A stretch of 50,806 nt of DNA. It comes from Bacteroidetes bacterium RIFCSPLOWO2_12_FULL_35_15 (GTDB lineage Bacteria; Bacteroidota; Bacteroidia; 2-12-FULL-35-15). Each line of letters opens with the position of its first letter. The first letter of the stretch is position 1. The notes under the pieces were generated by a model. That model did no database searches, was not told the DNA's origin, and saw nothing but the letters and a program-made list of their open reading frames with translations. Where the stretch lies: contig MEPB01000048.1 of NCBI GenBank assembly GCA_001769385.1, positions 85,548 to 136,353 of the forward strand, read 5' to 3'. Below are positions 1 to 8,376 of this stretch, piece after piece. The position numbers and the translations under genes were made by a program.

Positions 1-3000
1 ACCTCCACCCACAATGCGTTTGAACCCTTATAGGTGGCAGTATTTAAATTGATGGTATCCATAATTACTTCGCCCGGATTAAAAGGTTTTTTCTTCAGTT
101 TTGATGGCAATGGATGATTCAGTCTGTTTACATCTTCGATCCAATAGGTAACTAATAAACTATCTTGAGTAAATGGTATATCACTGATGTTTTGTATTGG
201 CAACTGAAATGTAATATTGTCTCCTTCCTGAACATTATCATTACTTATTGAATATCCCAATGGCGGATTAATTGCCGCTTCGGGAACAGGCGCATAGATC
301 ACTTGCCAGCGTTTCATTTGCGGAGGAGTATGAAGGCTGTCATCTTTCATAAAAGCAATTAAACGAATTGTAGGAAAACTATCAGCATCCACATAATTCG
401 CCAGATCCAAAACATCCATGGAATCTTTTGGGAAATTTGCACGTGTTATTTCCTGCCCATTCGCCTTGATACCAATTATTCGAACAAAAATAGTGTCTTT
501 TGTACTGGCACCATCAAGTGTTGTTTGACGCCAGTGAAAAGAGCCCCAGCTTGATGCAGGACCAATTACAGGAGATGCAATATAACCTTCGTTCCAATTG
601 GTAGTTATGGAAGTATCGAGTTGAATAATAGAATTAACAGAACTGCCAACGAGCTCTTTTGAATCACCAATACCACCACCTTTTTTTCCCCATAAAATAT
701 AAGGTCTGGAAGAAGGCACATTCAATTGTGCTCCACCAATAGTTCCAAATGCTGATATAACAGAAGATTCATACGTTGAAATAGAATGATGCTGAGAAGT
801 GTAGGCTAATACATAAGAACCGTTTGGGATATCATTAAGGATGAAATTTTTCATTTTACTTCTGCTTGTCGAATCTCCTTCAATAAATTCAAATGCTTTC
901 TCCGGAGTATTATAAAGTGGGTTTCCGGTAATACTCCCAAATAATCCTTGTCCTCCACCTTGTGGCACATTTAGCATTGGGTTTCCACTTGCCGGATTAA
1001 ATACTGCAAAAATAAAACTGGGAGATGGTGCAGCCCAGGCCGATGTAAATGCGTTTGCTCCATTAACTGAGAAATACACTTGTTCCCAGGGAAGAGCCGG
1101 AACTATTCCATTATTACAAATAATATTTTTCACATCATTTACAAAATCAAACTTTCGTTGCGGTCGGTTAAATTTTGTCAATTGATAACCATCATTTTTA
1201 TATTGGAAAAAATGCGCTTGTTCCCAACCACGTTTATTATTAATATATTGAAATGAACTTTCTCTCCAAACATAGCCACTGGCCGGGCTTATGGAGTCGG
1301 GGCTAACCCGCCAATAATAAACAGTGCTGTCGGTAAATGTAATTGCCGGATAGGGTAATGTATTTAGTTTCCATGTTACAACACCCCCGGGAGCATTAAT
1401 AATAGTAGTTTTTAAAAACGGACTATTAAAAGTATCTGTCGTATCAATTTCAAATCTGTAATTTTTTGCAAGCGCAAAAGGATTTGCAGTGGATGCTTTT
1501 AAGGTGATGGTATCTGTTGGAATGATCGCAAATTCATACGGATAAACAGGAATAAGTCCGCTACCAATAATTAACAGATCCACATACGGGTTTGTTGAAT
1601 TATTATTTTCATTTAATTCATCCACCTTAAATCGGGAATCTAATGTTATTTTTAGTTTGTTTAAACCGATCCCTCTTGTTTCATCAATTGGTATTGTAAA
1701 GACAAGAGTATCTTTAAAAAATGGAGAAGCATTTCTGATGGAATAACTTGTTGTGTCGCCATTCGGGAAAATACGTTGTATTTCAGTAGTAATACTGTCA
1801 TGTGTAGCTTTCCCGATGTTTGTCCGAATAACAAAAACGTTAACATAACCGGGTATTGTAATCATATCAAAATATACATCGTTGTTAGTAATTTTATAAT
1901 CCGGTTTTTTATGGGCATTGATTATGATGGAAGGGTCGCCATGTAAGGTCATTTCATAACAAACTGCTCTAACCAGTGGATCCTGAGAGCCAAAAAGCGC
2001 TAACGGCTCAATGTTATGTATTGTCTTTTTGATTTCATATCCTACACTTTTTCCATAATTTAAACGGGACAATTGCATATAAAACTCATTTGTAAAATCG
2101 TTCAAAGCATCGGGAACGCCTAATCCAACTGTAGCCAAATAACCGATCATTCCTTTCTGTGGAGTAAGTACATATTCTTCGGAGGTGCCCGTTCCGGTTG
2201 AATGGATATCACCTGTATAACAACCATTCGCTATCATAAAAGGATAATGTCCACCTGGATTATAAGTATTAATATCATTAAGACTTTGATCGAAACTGGT
2301 ACCGGAAGCATGACCAAAAAATGTCATTAGTGATACCCCATTATCAATAATATCCTGTATAGAATCAGAAGTGTTGATCTGCATCGGCAAGGAGTTGGTT
2401 TTAAAGAAAGGCGTTACATGGCCTCCAAAAGAAGTATCCTCTATTATTACTTCGTAAGCATTTAAATAATTTTTTATCATGCTTTGTAAACCTGTATTGT
2501 CTCCGCCACCAAAATGCAATACTTCTTTCATCCATTCTGCAGGAGGATTACTTTCATAGGTTACTACTTTGTCATAATACGAATCGATATCAAAATTGTT
2601 TTTTGCAGCTAACCTCCCTGTTGATATGGCTGGTTCTATTTGTGTTCCGTTAAGTCCTGCAGTAATCAGGTTATCACTGGAAGGGTTTCCGAATGACGGA
2701 ACCAGGCATTTGGCATAGTTTGTCGCATTTTGCCTGCAAGAAGATAAGTGAATTGATTTACCAATTAAAAATAAATTTTGTGGTGGTGTTGGGTAGGTAT
2801 CCAACAAGTAATCTGCAAATCCTCTTATTGATAAAGGACTTTTTACAATTCCAAAAGCAAACTGGTCGTACAATTCATCGATGTCGGCAAATGCTACATT
2901 ATGCGAACCACCTGTGATTGAACTCCGGTAATTTTTATAGGTAATTGCCGAAGACATTACTGATTTATGTGTTACGATGATAAATGCTGAATCAGCAGAA

Positions 3001-4229
3001 AATAGTGAATAGTCGGTAAACTTTGCTGATGGTGTTACTGCTTGAACAGATGTGATATTAGTAATGTTTCCATCTGAAGTGATAAAACATTTTTTTTCGC
3101 TTCCGCTGGTTGGTAAAAGAGTTTTAAAATTACTTCCGCTTGGAGCTACATCAATTCTATTGTGTGCAGTTAGATCATAAATATGAACAGCTCCTGATGC
3201 ATTAAAATTGCTGATATTTAAATAAGATTTAGTGGAACCATTATAAGGTAAATAAAATAAAAACCCGGTGGATCCTTCAAGGTCAAATGTGTGAGGATAT
3301 TTTATAGTGATATAAGAAACGGCTGTTCTGTTCGAAGTAAACCCCGGATCTGCAAGGCTTGTAAATTTAAAATTGGTAATTGAATTTCCTAATGCCGATG
3401 CAGAAATAATGGTATTGTCGATAAATCGATTTGATTCGTAACCCTTGAATAGTGTGTCCTTAAATAATTGATATCCTCCTGAACCTTGGAATTCAATTTT
3501 TAAATGATGGTCGGGATTTGGCAATACCTGTATGTTTTTTGATGCGCCAATGGCAACAATAGTAACGAGAGGACTGGGTCCACTTGTATAGGTTTTTGCA
3601 GTATTAATAGAATAGGTCTGGGTGCCACCCACATTAATAACACTCCCGTCAAACCATCCTTCGGATCGGGTATAACGTGCATCAGTACCACCAACAACAT
3701 CTGTTTCACCATCATAATATCCTGAATGAAAGGATTGAATTTCTTCTTTAAAAAAATAATTATCGGGGGTGTAGGAACTAAATGCAGTGGTGTCGGTAAC
3801 AGTAACCATCCGATTAGCAGGCCCTGATAAATTCCATGTTAAATAATAAATGGCCGTATCATTTACCAGACTATAATAGGGATTAGGAATAAAGGAAGTG
3901 TTTTTATACAATGCAGAATCTAATGTTCCATCATTTGCTTCGGCATAAAATTCAATATAATCATTCGCATTAAATACATTATCACCTTCTCCTTTAACAA
4001 AAATATATTGTTGAGTGCCTTTATTGAAAATCTGAAATCTGTGTGGGTCAATTGAAAAAATTCCGGCTGCAGCTAAAGTGGCTGAATCAATGTGATAAAT
4101 ACCGTTTTTGGTAATTTTTATTTTGTAATAATTCTGGGAATAATTGATCCATTCGTTCCCGTATGGTTGTGCTTTTAGCCCCATAAATACAAGCATTAGC
4201 AGACATACGAAGAGTAAACGTTTAATCAT
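1..4229 (-). CDS. PorU2-like C25 (gingipain-type) cysteine peptidase, T9SS-associated; partial at C-terminus
   Basis: The frame is open from an ATG at 4229 to the window edge, about 1409 codons, with the C-terminus missing. A short signal peptide ends near residue 20 (...GLKAQ). The catalytic C25 pair is visible: His640 in FFGHASG and Cys670 in ANGCYTG. About 450-500 residues further on, a segment with GSYVLAYTSQ and a later ILWGKKGG resembles the ILEI-type domain seen in long PorU2 proteins. Before it lies a region like a CARDB adhesion domain. In the family, PorU-type C25 enzymes are T9SS sortases that remove the C-terminal signal from cargo and attach cargo to the cell surface. The length and the ILEI-like part favour PorU2 over classical PorU. 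The start overlaps the PorV/PorQ-like stop by four bases (ATGA), so translation is probably coupled. The exact substrate role is inferred. Confidence 0.8.
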   Translation of the reverse strand, partial: MIKRLLFVCLLMLVFMGLKAQPYGNEWINYSQNYYKIKITKNGIYHIDSATLAAAGIFSIDPHRFQIFNKGTQQYIFVKGEGDNVFNANDYIEFYAEANDGTLDSALYKNTSFIPNPYYSLVNDTAIYYLTWNLSGPANRMVTVTDTTAFSSYTPDNYFFKEEIQSFHSGYYDGETDVVGGTDARYTRSEGWFDGSVINVGGTQTYSINTAKTYTSGPSPLVTIVAIGASKNIQVLPNPDHHLKIEFQGSGGYQLFKDTLFKGYESNRFIDNTIISASALGNSITNFKFTSLADPGFTSNRTAVSYITIKYPHTFDLEGSTGFLFYLPYNGSTKSYLNISNFNASGAVHIYDLTAHNRIDVAPSGSNFKTLLPTSGSEKKCFITSDGNITNITSVQAVTPSAKFTDYSLFSADSAFIIVTHKSVMSSAITYKNYRSSITGGSHNVAFADIDELYDQFAFGIVKSPLSIRGFADYLLDTYPTPPQNLFLIGKSIHLSSCRQNATNYAKCLVPSFGNPSSDNLITAGLNGTQIEPAISTGRLAAKNNFDIDSYYDKVVTYESNPPAEWMKEVLHFGGGDNTGLQSMIKNYLNAYEVIIEDTSFGGHVTPFFKTNSLPMQINTSDSIQDIIDNGVSLMTFFGHASGTSFDQSLNDINTYNPGGHYPFMIANGCYTGDIHSTGTGTSEEYVLTPQKGMIGYLATVGLGVPDALNDFTNEFYMQLSRLNYGKSVGYEIKKTIHNIEPLALFGSQDPLVRAVCYEMTLHGDPSIIINAHKKPDYKITNNDVYFDMITIPGYVNVFVIRTNIGKATHDSITTEIQRIFPNGDTTSYSIRNASPFFKDTLVFTIPIDETRGIGLNKLKITLDSRFKVDELNENNNSTNPYVDLLIIGSGLIPVYPYEFAIIPTDTITLKASTANPFALAKNYRFEIDTTDTFNSPFLKTTIINAPGGVVTWKLNTLPYPAITFTDSTVYYWRVSPDSISPASGYVWRESSFQYINNKRGWEQAHFFQYKNDGYQLTKFNRPQRKFDFVNDVKNIICNNGIVPALPWEQVYFSVNGANAFTSAWAAPSPSFIFAVFNPASGNPMLNVPQGGGQGLFGSITGNPLYNTPEKAFEFIEGDSTSRSKMKNFILNDIPNGSYVLAYTSQHHSISTYESSVISAFGTIGGAQLNVPSSRPYILWGKKGGGIGDSKELVGSSVNSIIQLDTSITTNWNEGYIASPVIGPASSWGSFHWRQTTLDGASTKDTIFVRIIGIKANGQEITRANFPKDSMDVLDLANYVDADSFPTIRLIAFMKDDSLHTPPQMKRWQVIYAPVPEAAINPPLGYSISNDNVQEGDNITFQLPIQNISDIPFTQDSLLVTYWIEDVNRLNHPLPSKLKKKPFNPGEVIMDTINLNTATYKGSNALWVE

Positions 4230-5305
4230 TTAGCCTTTTTATTTATATCAATTTTCAAGGAAAATACATTCGAATATAAAGCCACTGATTGATCTCCAAT
4301 ATCTGTTAAAGCATAATCAATGGTCACTGATTTTATTCGTACCCCAACTCCAATATTTGGCTGAAATGTTTTTATTTTTTTTCCTAATGCATCCGTATAG
4401 GTTTGGTAATTACCAACACCTGCTCTTAGAAAGATCAAATTCGAGTAGGATGCTTCCATTCCAAGATGTGGGTCCAGACTCACTACTTTGCTTTTTATCA
4501 TTACATTGTGCTTTCCATCAAATGTTGCATCCAAATTCAATTCAACAAGTAATGATATTTTTTTTGTGATATCAAATTTTCGTGCGCTACCCAATAATAA
4601 TTTTGGCAATGTAATTTCAACAGAATTCGAAGGTATTTCGTTGCCGGTAGCAATAAATGTTTCTTTCATTTCATCAGACAAATTAAAGCTCCATGCGTTA
4701 AATGTGGAGGTAACATCACGTGCCATTGCAGCAAATTTCCATTTTTTATAATCGTATTGTGCGCCCGCATCTAATCCAAATCCCCATGCTCCTGCAAAGT
4801 CTCCCACTTTTCTTCTGATTATTTTTACGTTTGCTCCAACCCGTAAATTTGGAATTTTTAATGTTTTCGCATACGAAACTAAAAAGCCCCAATCAACTGC
4901 CGAAAATGTAGAGATTCGGTTATAATCAACATTCCCGTTGGCATCAATTAGTTCGGTAGTATTCGGGATATCATCAACGCCAAAGCGGATAAGTGTTACT
5001 CCTAATACAGATGAACTGTCCAGCCGGGTAGCAAATGCGCCATAATCGTACTTCGCTATTCCTGCAAAATATTCACTGTGCATCAAAGCTACCTGATGTT
5101 GATTGCCAATGCCTAATAATCCGGCAGGGTTCCAATAACCTGCGGTAACGTCATCAACGGTAGTGATATAGGAATTTGACATTCCCAAAGCTCTTGCTCC
5201 AACACCAACGTTTAAAAACTCGTTACTGTATTTTGGAGCTTGCGCTGAAACGGTAAACCCAATATATAAAAAGGTTATTGCTGTAATTATTATTTTCTTA
5301 GCCAT
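4226..5305 (-). CDS. PorV/PorQ family T9SS outer-membrane protein
   Basis: The protein has 359 residues with a signal peptide of about 21 residues ending ...TVSAQ. It then shows the PorV/PorQ hallmark N-terminus (NVGVGARALGMSNSY ... GYWNPAGLLG) and alternating beta-strand sequence to the end, as in FadL-like barrels. PorV recruits T9SS cargo and shuttles it to the PorU sortase on the cell surface; PorQ has a related role in the attachment complex. The gene is first in a two-gene unit with the C25 peptidase, overlapping by ATGA. In relatives porV also sits beside porU, which supports a working pair. The start ATG lies 9 bases after a good promoter -7 box. I cannot decide between PorV and PorQ subtypes from sequence alone. 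Confidence 0.82.
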   Translation of the reverse strand: MAKKIIITAITFLYIGFTVSAQAPKYSNEFLNVGVGARALGMSNSYITTVDDVTAGYWNPAGLLGIGNQHQVALMHSEYFAGIAKYDYGAFATRLDSSSVLGVTLIRFGVDDIPNTTELIDANGNVDYNRISTFSAVDWGFLVSYAKTLKIPNLRVGANVKIIRRKVGDFAGAWGFGLDAGAQYDYKKWKFAAMARDVTSTFNAWSFNLSDEMKETFIATGNEIPSNSVEITLPKLLLGSARKFDITKKISLLVELNLDATFDGKHNVMIKSKVVSLDPHLGMEASYSNLIFLRAGVGNYQTYTDALGKKIKTFQPNIGVGVRIKSVTIDYALTDIGDQSVALYSNVFSLKIDINKKAK

Positions 5306-5314
5306 AAGGGAATA

Positions 5315-5346
5315 TAAAGTTAAACTAATTTGTTTTGATATGCAAA
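5315..5346 (-). promoter_or_regulatory. Bacteroidota-type promoter of the porV-porU2 unit
   Basis: On the minus strand a TTTG box (5346-5343) is followed after exactly 20 bases by TAACTTTA (5322-5315). This is 7 of 8 against the TAnnTTTG consensus. The ATG at 5305 begins only 9 bases after the box, so the transcript leader would be only a few bases long. Confidence 0.5.
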
Positions 5347-5381
5347 CCGGATACGAACGTTTTTAAGCCCTTTTTATTGCC

Positions 5382-6023
5382 ATGAAAACGAATTTTACTT
5401 TATTATATTTGTGGAAAGATCTCTGCTTGAACAAAACCAGTTTAATATATAGAAATATTTTCTTCTATCGTTTGTTAATGAACATGCTTTATAAGGGCAA
5501 TTATTACAAACGTTTTGAGCCTGTTTGTAAGCTGCTTTCCGGTAAAAATGTGGTCGAGCTTTGCTTTGGCGATACACTGATCGCGAGTTATTGTAAACAG
5601 AACGAAATCCGTTGGACCGGTATTGATATCAATACGGATTTTGTAAAAAATGCCAGAAAAAAAGGATTTAATGCTGAATTGTCTGACATCAAAGCAATGG
5701 ATAAATTTCCAACAGCCGATACACTAATTATTTCAGGATCTTTGTATCACTTTAATTCAGATCTGGAAACTCTTTTTAAAAAAGCACTTTCCAGCTCTGC
5801 TTATATTATAATTTCAGAACCTGTTATTAATCTGTCAAATCGTAAAGGATTTATTGGTAAATTGGCACAAGGTTCAGCAACCATTGAAAAACAAAAGCAA
5901 CATTTTAGATTCACTGAATCAACACTTTTAAAAACCTTAGATTCTTTAAGTGAAAGTTTAAAATTCAACTATAAAGTAGTTGAACGATTTGATAAAGATC
6001 TGATTATCGTCATTACAAAATGA
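5382..6023 (+). CDS. class I SAM-dependent methyltransferase of a glycan operon
   Basis: The protein has up to 213 residues. A Rossmann motif I (VVELCFGD, residues 57-64) binds S-adenosylmethionine, followed by GIDIN (acidic end of strand 2) and a motif II/III region with ISGSLYHF. The stop overlaps the glycosyltransferase start by four bases (ATGA), so it belongs to a three-gene operon of glycan genes. The start is uncertain. A perfect -7 box (TATATTTG, 5404-5411) lies inside the first codons, and a TTG at 5427 preceded by GGAAAG gives a protein beginning just before the conserved SLIYRN segment, as I recall for relatives. The true product may therefore be about 198 residues. The substrate is unknown; a sugar or lipid carrier is likely from context. 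Confidence 0.7.
   Translation: MKTNFTLLYLWKDLCLNKTSLIYRNIFFYRLLMNMLYKGNYYKRFEPVCKLLSGKNVVELCFGDTLIASYCKQNEIRWTGIDINTDFVKNARKKGFNAELSDIKAMDKFPTADTLIISGSLYHFNSDLETLFKKALSSSAYIIISEPVINLSNRKGFIGKLAQGSATIEKQKQHFRFTESTLLKTLDSLSESLKFNYKVVERFDKDLIIVITK
5404..5411 (+). promoter_or_regulatory. candidate -7 promoter box inside the first codons of the methyltransferase ORF
   Basis: TATATTTG matches TAnnTTTG at all fixed positions. The nearest TTG upstream (5377-5379) is 24 bases away, longer than the usual 19-21, so the -33 element is weak. If used, it argues for a translation start at 5427 or later. Confidence 0.3.
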
Positions 6024-6961
6024 GCACAATTGAAATAAGCATAGTAATTCCGGTTTATAACAGTTCACAAATTATTGAGGAGCTTTACAAGAGAATTGCA
6101 AAGGCGGTTACTGCCGGTTGTACCTACGAAATTATTTTTGTGAATGATTGCAGCACGGATGACAGCTGGCAAAAAATTAGCTCATTAACAGAACGCTATC
6201 CTTCGATCTCCGGAATAAATTTTCGTAAAAATTGCGGACAGGATAATGCCTTGCTTGCAGGATTGAGAATTGCGAAAGGAAATTATTGTGTGATCATGGA
6301 TGATGATCTGCAACATGATCCGGAAGCAATTTTAAAATTATATAATGAATGTAAGAAAGGATTTGATGTTTGTTTTGCCAATTTTATAGAACGCAAACAA
6401 AATGGAGTAAAAACTATTGGAAGTAATTTCAATGGAAAAATGGCGGAGTTTCTGCTTTCTAAACCCAAAGGAATTTATTTGTCACCATTTAAAATTATAA
6501 CCAGATCAACAGTTATGGAAATTGCAAAGTTTGCAGGTCCTTATCCATACATTGATGGGATTATTTTAACGATTACTCAAAATCTTACGCAGATAGAAGT
6601 GGAGCATCAACCACGATTAAGTGGAAAAAGCAATTACACTTTTTCAAGATCCCTTTCTGTTTTTATGAAGTTATTTACAGGGTTTTCTGTTGCCCCCTTG
6701 CGTATTGCCACCATCACCGGTTTTATAACAACGTTCATTGGTTTTTGTTTGTTATTAAAATATCTGTACGATTTTTTCATTACCAAAATTTATGTGGAGG
6801 GCTGGACAACTGTGGTGGTGCTGATAATAATTTTTGGAGGAATGATCTTGACAACGCTCGGTATTATTGGAGAATACATTGGCAGGATGTACCTTACGCT
6901 CAACAATAAACCACAGTATAGCATTACGGAAATTGTAAGAAGTAAAAGCAATGCGCAATAA
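6020..6961 (+). CDS. family 2 glycosyltransferase, GtrB/DPMS-like polyprenyl-phosphate glycosyltransferase
   Basis: The protein has 313 residues: a GT-A catalytic domain followed by two C-terminal membrane helices (about 228-252 and 262-288). The nucleotide-sugar fold shows as ISIVIPVYN, IIFVNDCSTDDS and the metal-binding MDDDLQHDPE (acidic triplet 94-96). This architecture is that of GtrB, ArnC and dolichol-phosphate mannose synthase type enzymes, which put a sugar from a nucleotide donor onto undecaprenyl phosphate at the inner membrane. It overlaps the upstream methyltransferase by 4 bases and the downstream GT-C gene by 11 bases. The operon logic is charge a lipid carrier, then transfer by the GT-C partner. 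The sugar is unknown. Confidence 0.85.
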   Translation: MSTIEISIVIPVYNSSQIIEELYKRIAKAVTAGCTYEIIFVNDCSTDDSWQKISSLTERYPSISGINFRKNCGQDNALLAGLRIAKGNYCVIMDDDLQHDPEAILKLYNECKKGFDVCFANFIERKQNGVKTIGSNFNGKMAEFLLSKPKGIYLSPFKIITRSTVMEIAKFAGPYPYIDGIILTITQNLTQIEVEHQPRLSGKSNYTFSRSLSVFMKLFTGFSVAPLRIATITGFITTFIGFCLLLKYLYDFFITKIYVEGWTTVVVLIIIFGGMILTTLGIIGEYIGRMYLTLNNKPQYSITEIVRSKSNAQ

Positions 6962-8351
6962 ACTGATCTTTTTATTTACATTTTTATTCTTTGCTTTTTT
7001 AACCGCATTTAGTTTACACATTCCTTTTTTTTGGGACGGAATTTTTTTTTCAGAATCAGCCGTTCATTTTTTTGAAAATGGATCTGATAATTTCATTACT
7101 CCTATTCAGGTAGATACCGGTGGGTTCCCATTGTATCCCATTTATTTATCAGTAGCTTGGAAAGTGTTAGGAAAAACATTGCTTATTTCTCACCTGGCAA
7201 TGTTCCCTTTTTTAATCGGTATTGCTTACGAATATTATAAATTAGCAAAACGTTTTCTGAATGATTCCATGCTTCCTTTTGCTATGGTATTATTAGTAGT
7301 TGAACCAACATTTATTACCCAAAGTATTTTAATGGGCTACGATATTTTGATGGTTTATTTTTTTCTTTTGGCTCTAAATTCGCTGTTGCGGAAAAATCAA
7401 TTACTTTATTCAGTGGCATTAACTCTTCTTTGTTTGAGTTCTATGCGAGGTATTATGCTTGGCATTTCATTATTCATACTGGATATTATTTTAAATTCTG
7501 TTTTTGAAAAAAAAATAAACATCAAAATTTTCAGTTATGTATCTGCATTAGTAGCGGTGCTTTTTTGGGCATTTTATCATCATCAGAAAACAGGTTGGTT
7601 CTTTTTTTCTCCGGAACGGGAAAATAATCACGAAGCATTGGTTTCTGTTTCGATGATGTTTAGGCAATTTGTTTTTATAGTATGGAAAATATCAGATCTT
7701 GGAAGAATTGTGTTGTGGGTAGTTTTTATTTTCGGTTGCTATTATTTTTATAAAAAACACAAGGGATTTGAATTTAAAAAAATAGTAATTATTGTCTTAA
7801 TTCCCTTATTAATATTGATCTGTTTTATGGTACCGCTTTCAAATCCTATCGGTCATAAATATTTTATTGTCACTTTTCTAAGTTTGAATATTGGAGTTTG
7901 CTACCTCCTTCAACAAGTAAAAACAAAAAAAATGCAAATAGGCTTTCTACTATTTTTTTGCATAATGATGGTTAGCGGAAATTTCTGGATTTATCCTCAG
8001 CGATTTGGAAATGCATGGGATTCCTCACTGAAAGTGATTCCTTATTTCGACTTGCAAAAAAAAATGGATGATTATATCCTGAATGAAAAGATCTCAGAAA
8101 AAGAAATAGGAACCCAGTTTCCTCTGATTGCAGATAATCGTTATACCTATCTGGAAAATACATCGTATAAATATTCTGATTGGCAAAAAAATTCCTCCAT
8201 CAATTTCAAATATATGCTTTTGAGTAATGTAATAAATACGGATAGTCCGGAACAATTTGAAAAAATCAGAAGCGATTGGAAATTGATTAAAGAATTAAAG
8301 TCGGGTCAACTAACTATTTCGCTCTACGAAAATCCTCTCTTCAATTTGTAG
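6951..8351 (+). CDS. GT-C fold membrane glycosyltransferase (GT39/ArnT-like)
   Basis: The protein has 466 residues, with about ten hydrophobic helices over residues 1-340 and a soluble C-terminal part. The first periplasmic loop carries an acidic residue in PFFWDG (Asp29) followed by VDTGGFPLYP, the pattern of GT-C enzymes that take sugar from a polyprenyl-phosphate donor. The gene starts 11 bases inside the GtrB-like gene and is the last gene of the operon, so it is the likely user of the lipid-linked sugar. The family match is by topology and motif only; the acceptor (lipid A, glycan or protein) cannot be told. It converges with the next gene, leaving 25 bases between stops. Confidence 0.7.
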   Translation: MRNKLIFLFTFLFFAFLTAFSLHIPFFWDGIFFSESAVHFFENGSDNFITPIQVDTGGFPLYPIYLSVAWKVLGKTLLISHLAMFPFLIGIAYEYYKLAKRFLNDSMLPFAMVLLVVEPTFITQSILMGYDILMVYFFLLALNSLLRKNQLLYSVALTLLCLSSMRGIMLGISLFILDIILNSVFEKKINIKIFSYVSALVAVLFWAFYHHQKTGWFFFSPERENNHEALVSVSMMFRQFVFIVWKISDLGRIVLWVVFIFGCYYFYKKHKGFEFKKIVIIVLIPLLILICFMVPLSNPIGHKYFIVTFLSLNIGVCYLLQQVKTKKMQIGFLLFFCIMMVSGNFWIYPQRFGNAWDSSLKVIPYFDLQKKMDDYILNEKISEKEIGTQFPLIADNRYTYLENTSYKYSDWQKNSSINFKYMLLSNVINTDSPEQFEKIRSDWKLIKELKSGQLTISLYENPLFNL

Positions 8352-8376
8352 TTTGATCTTTTAATTCCTTTTAACA

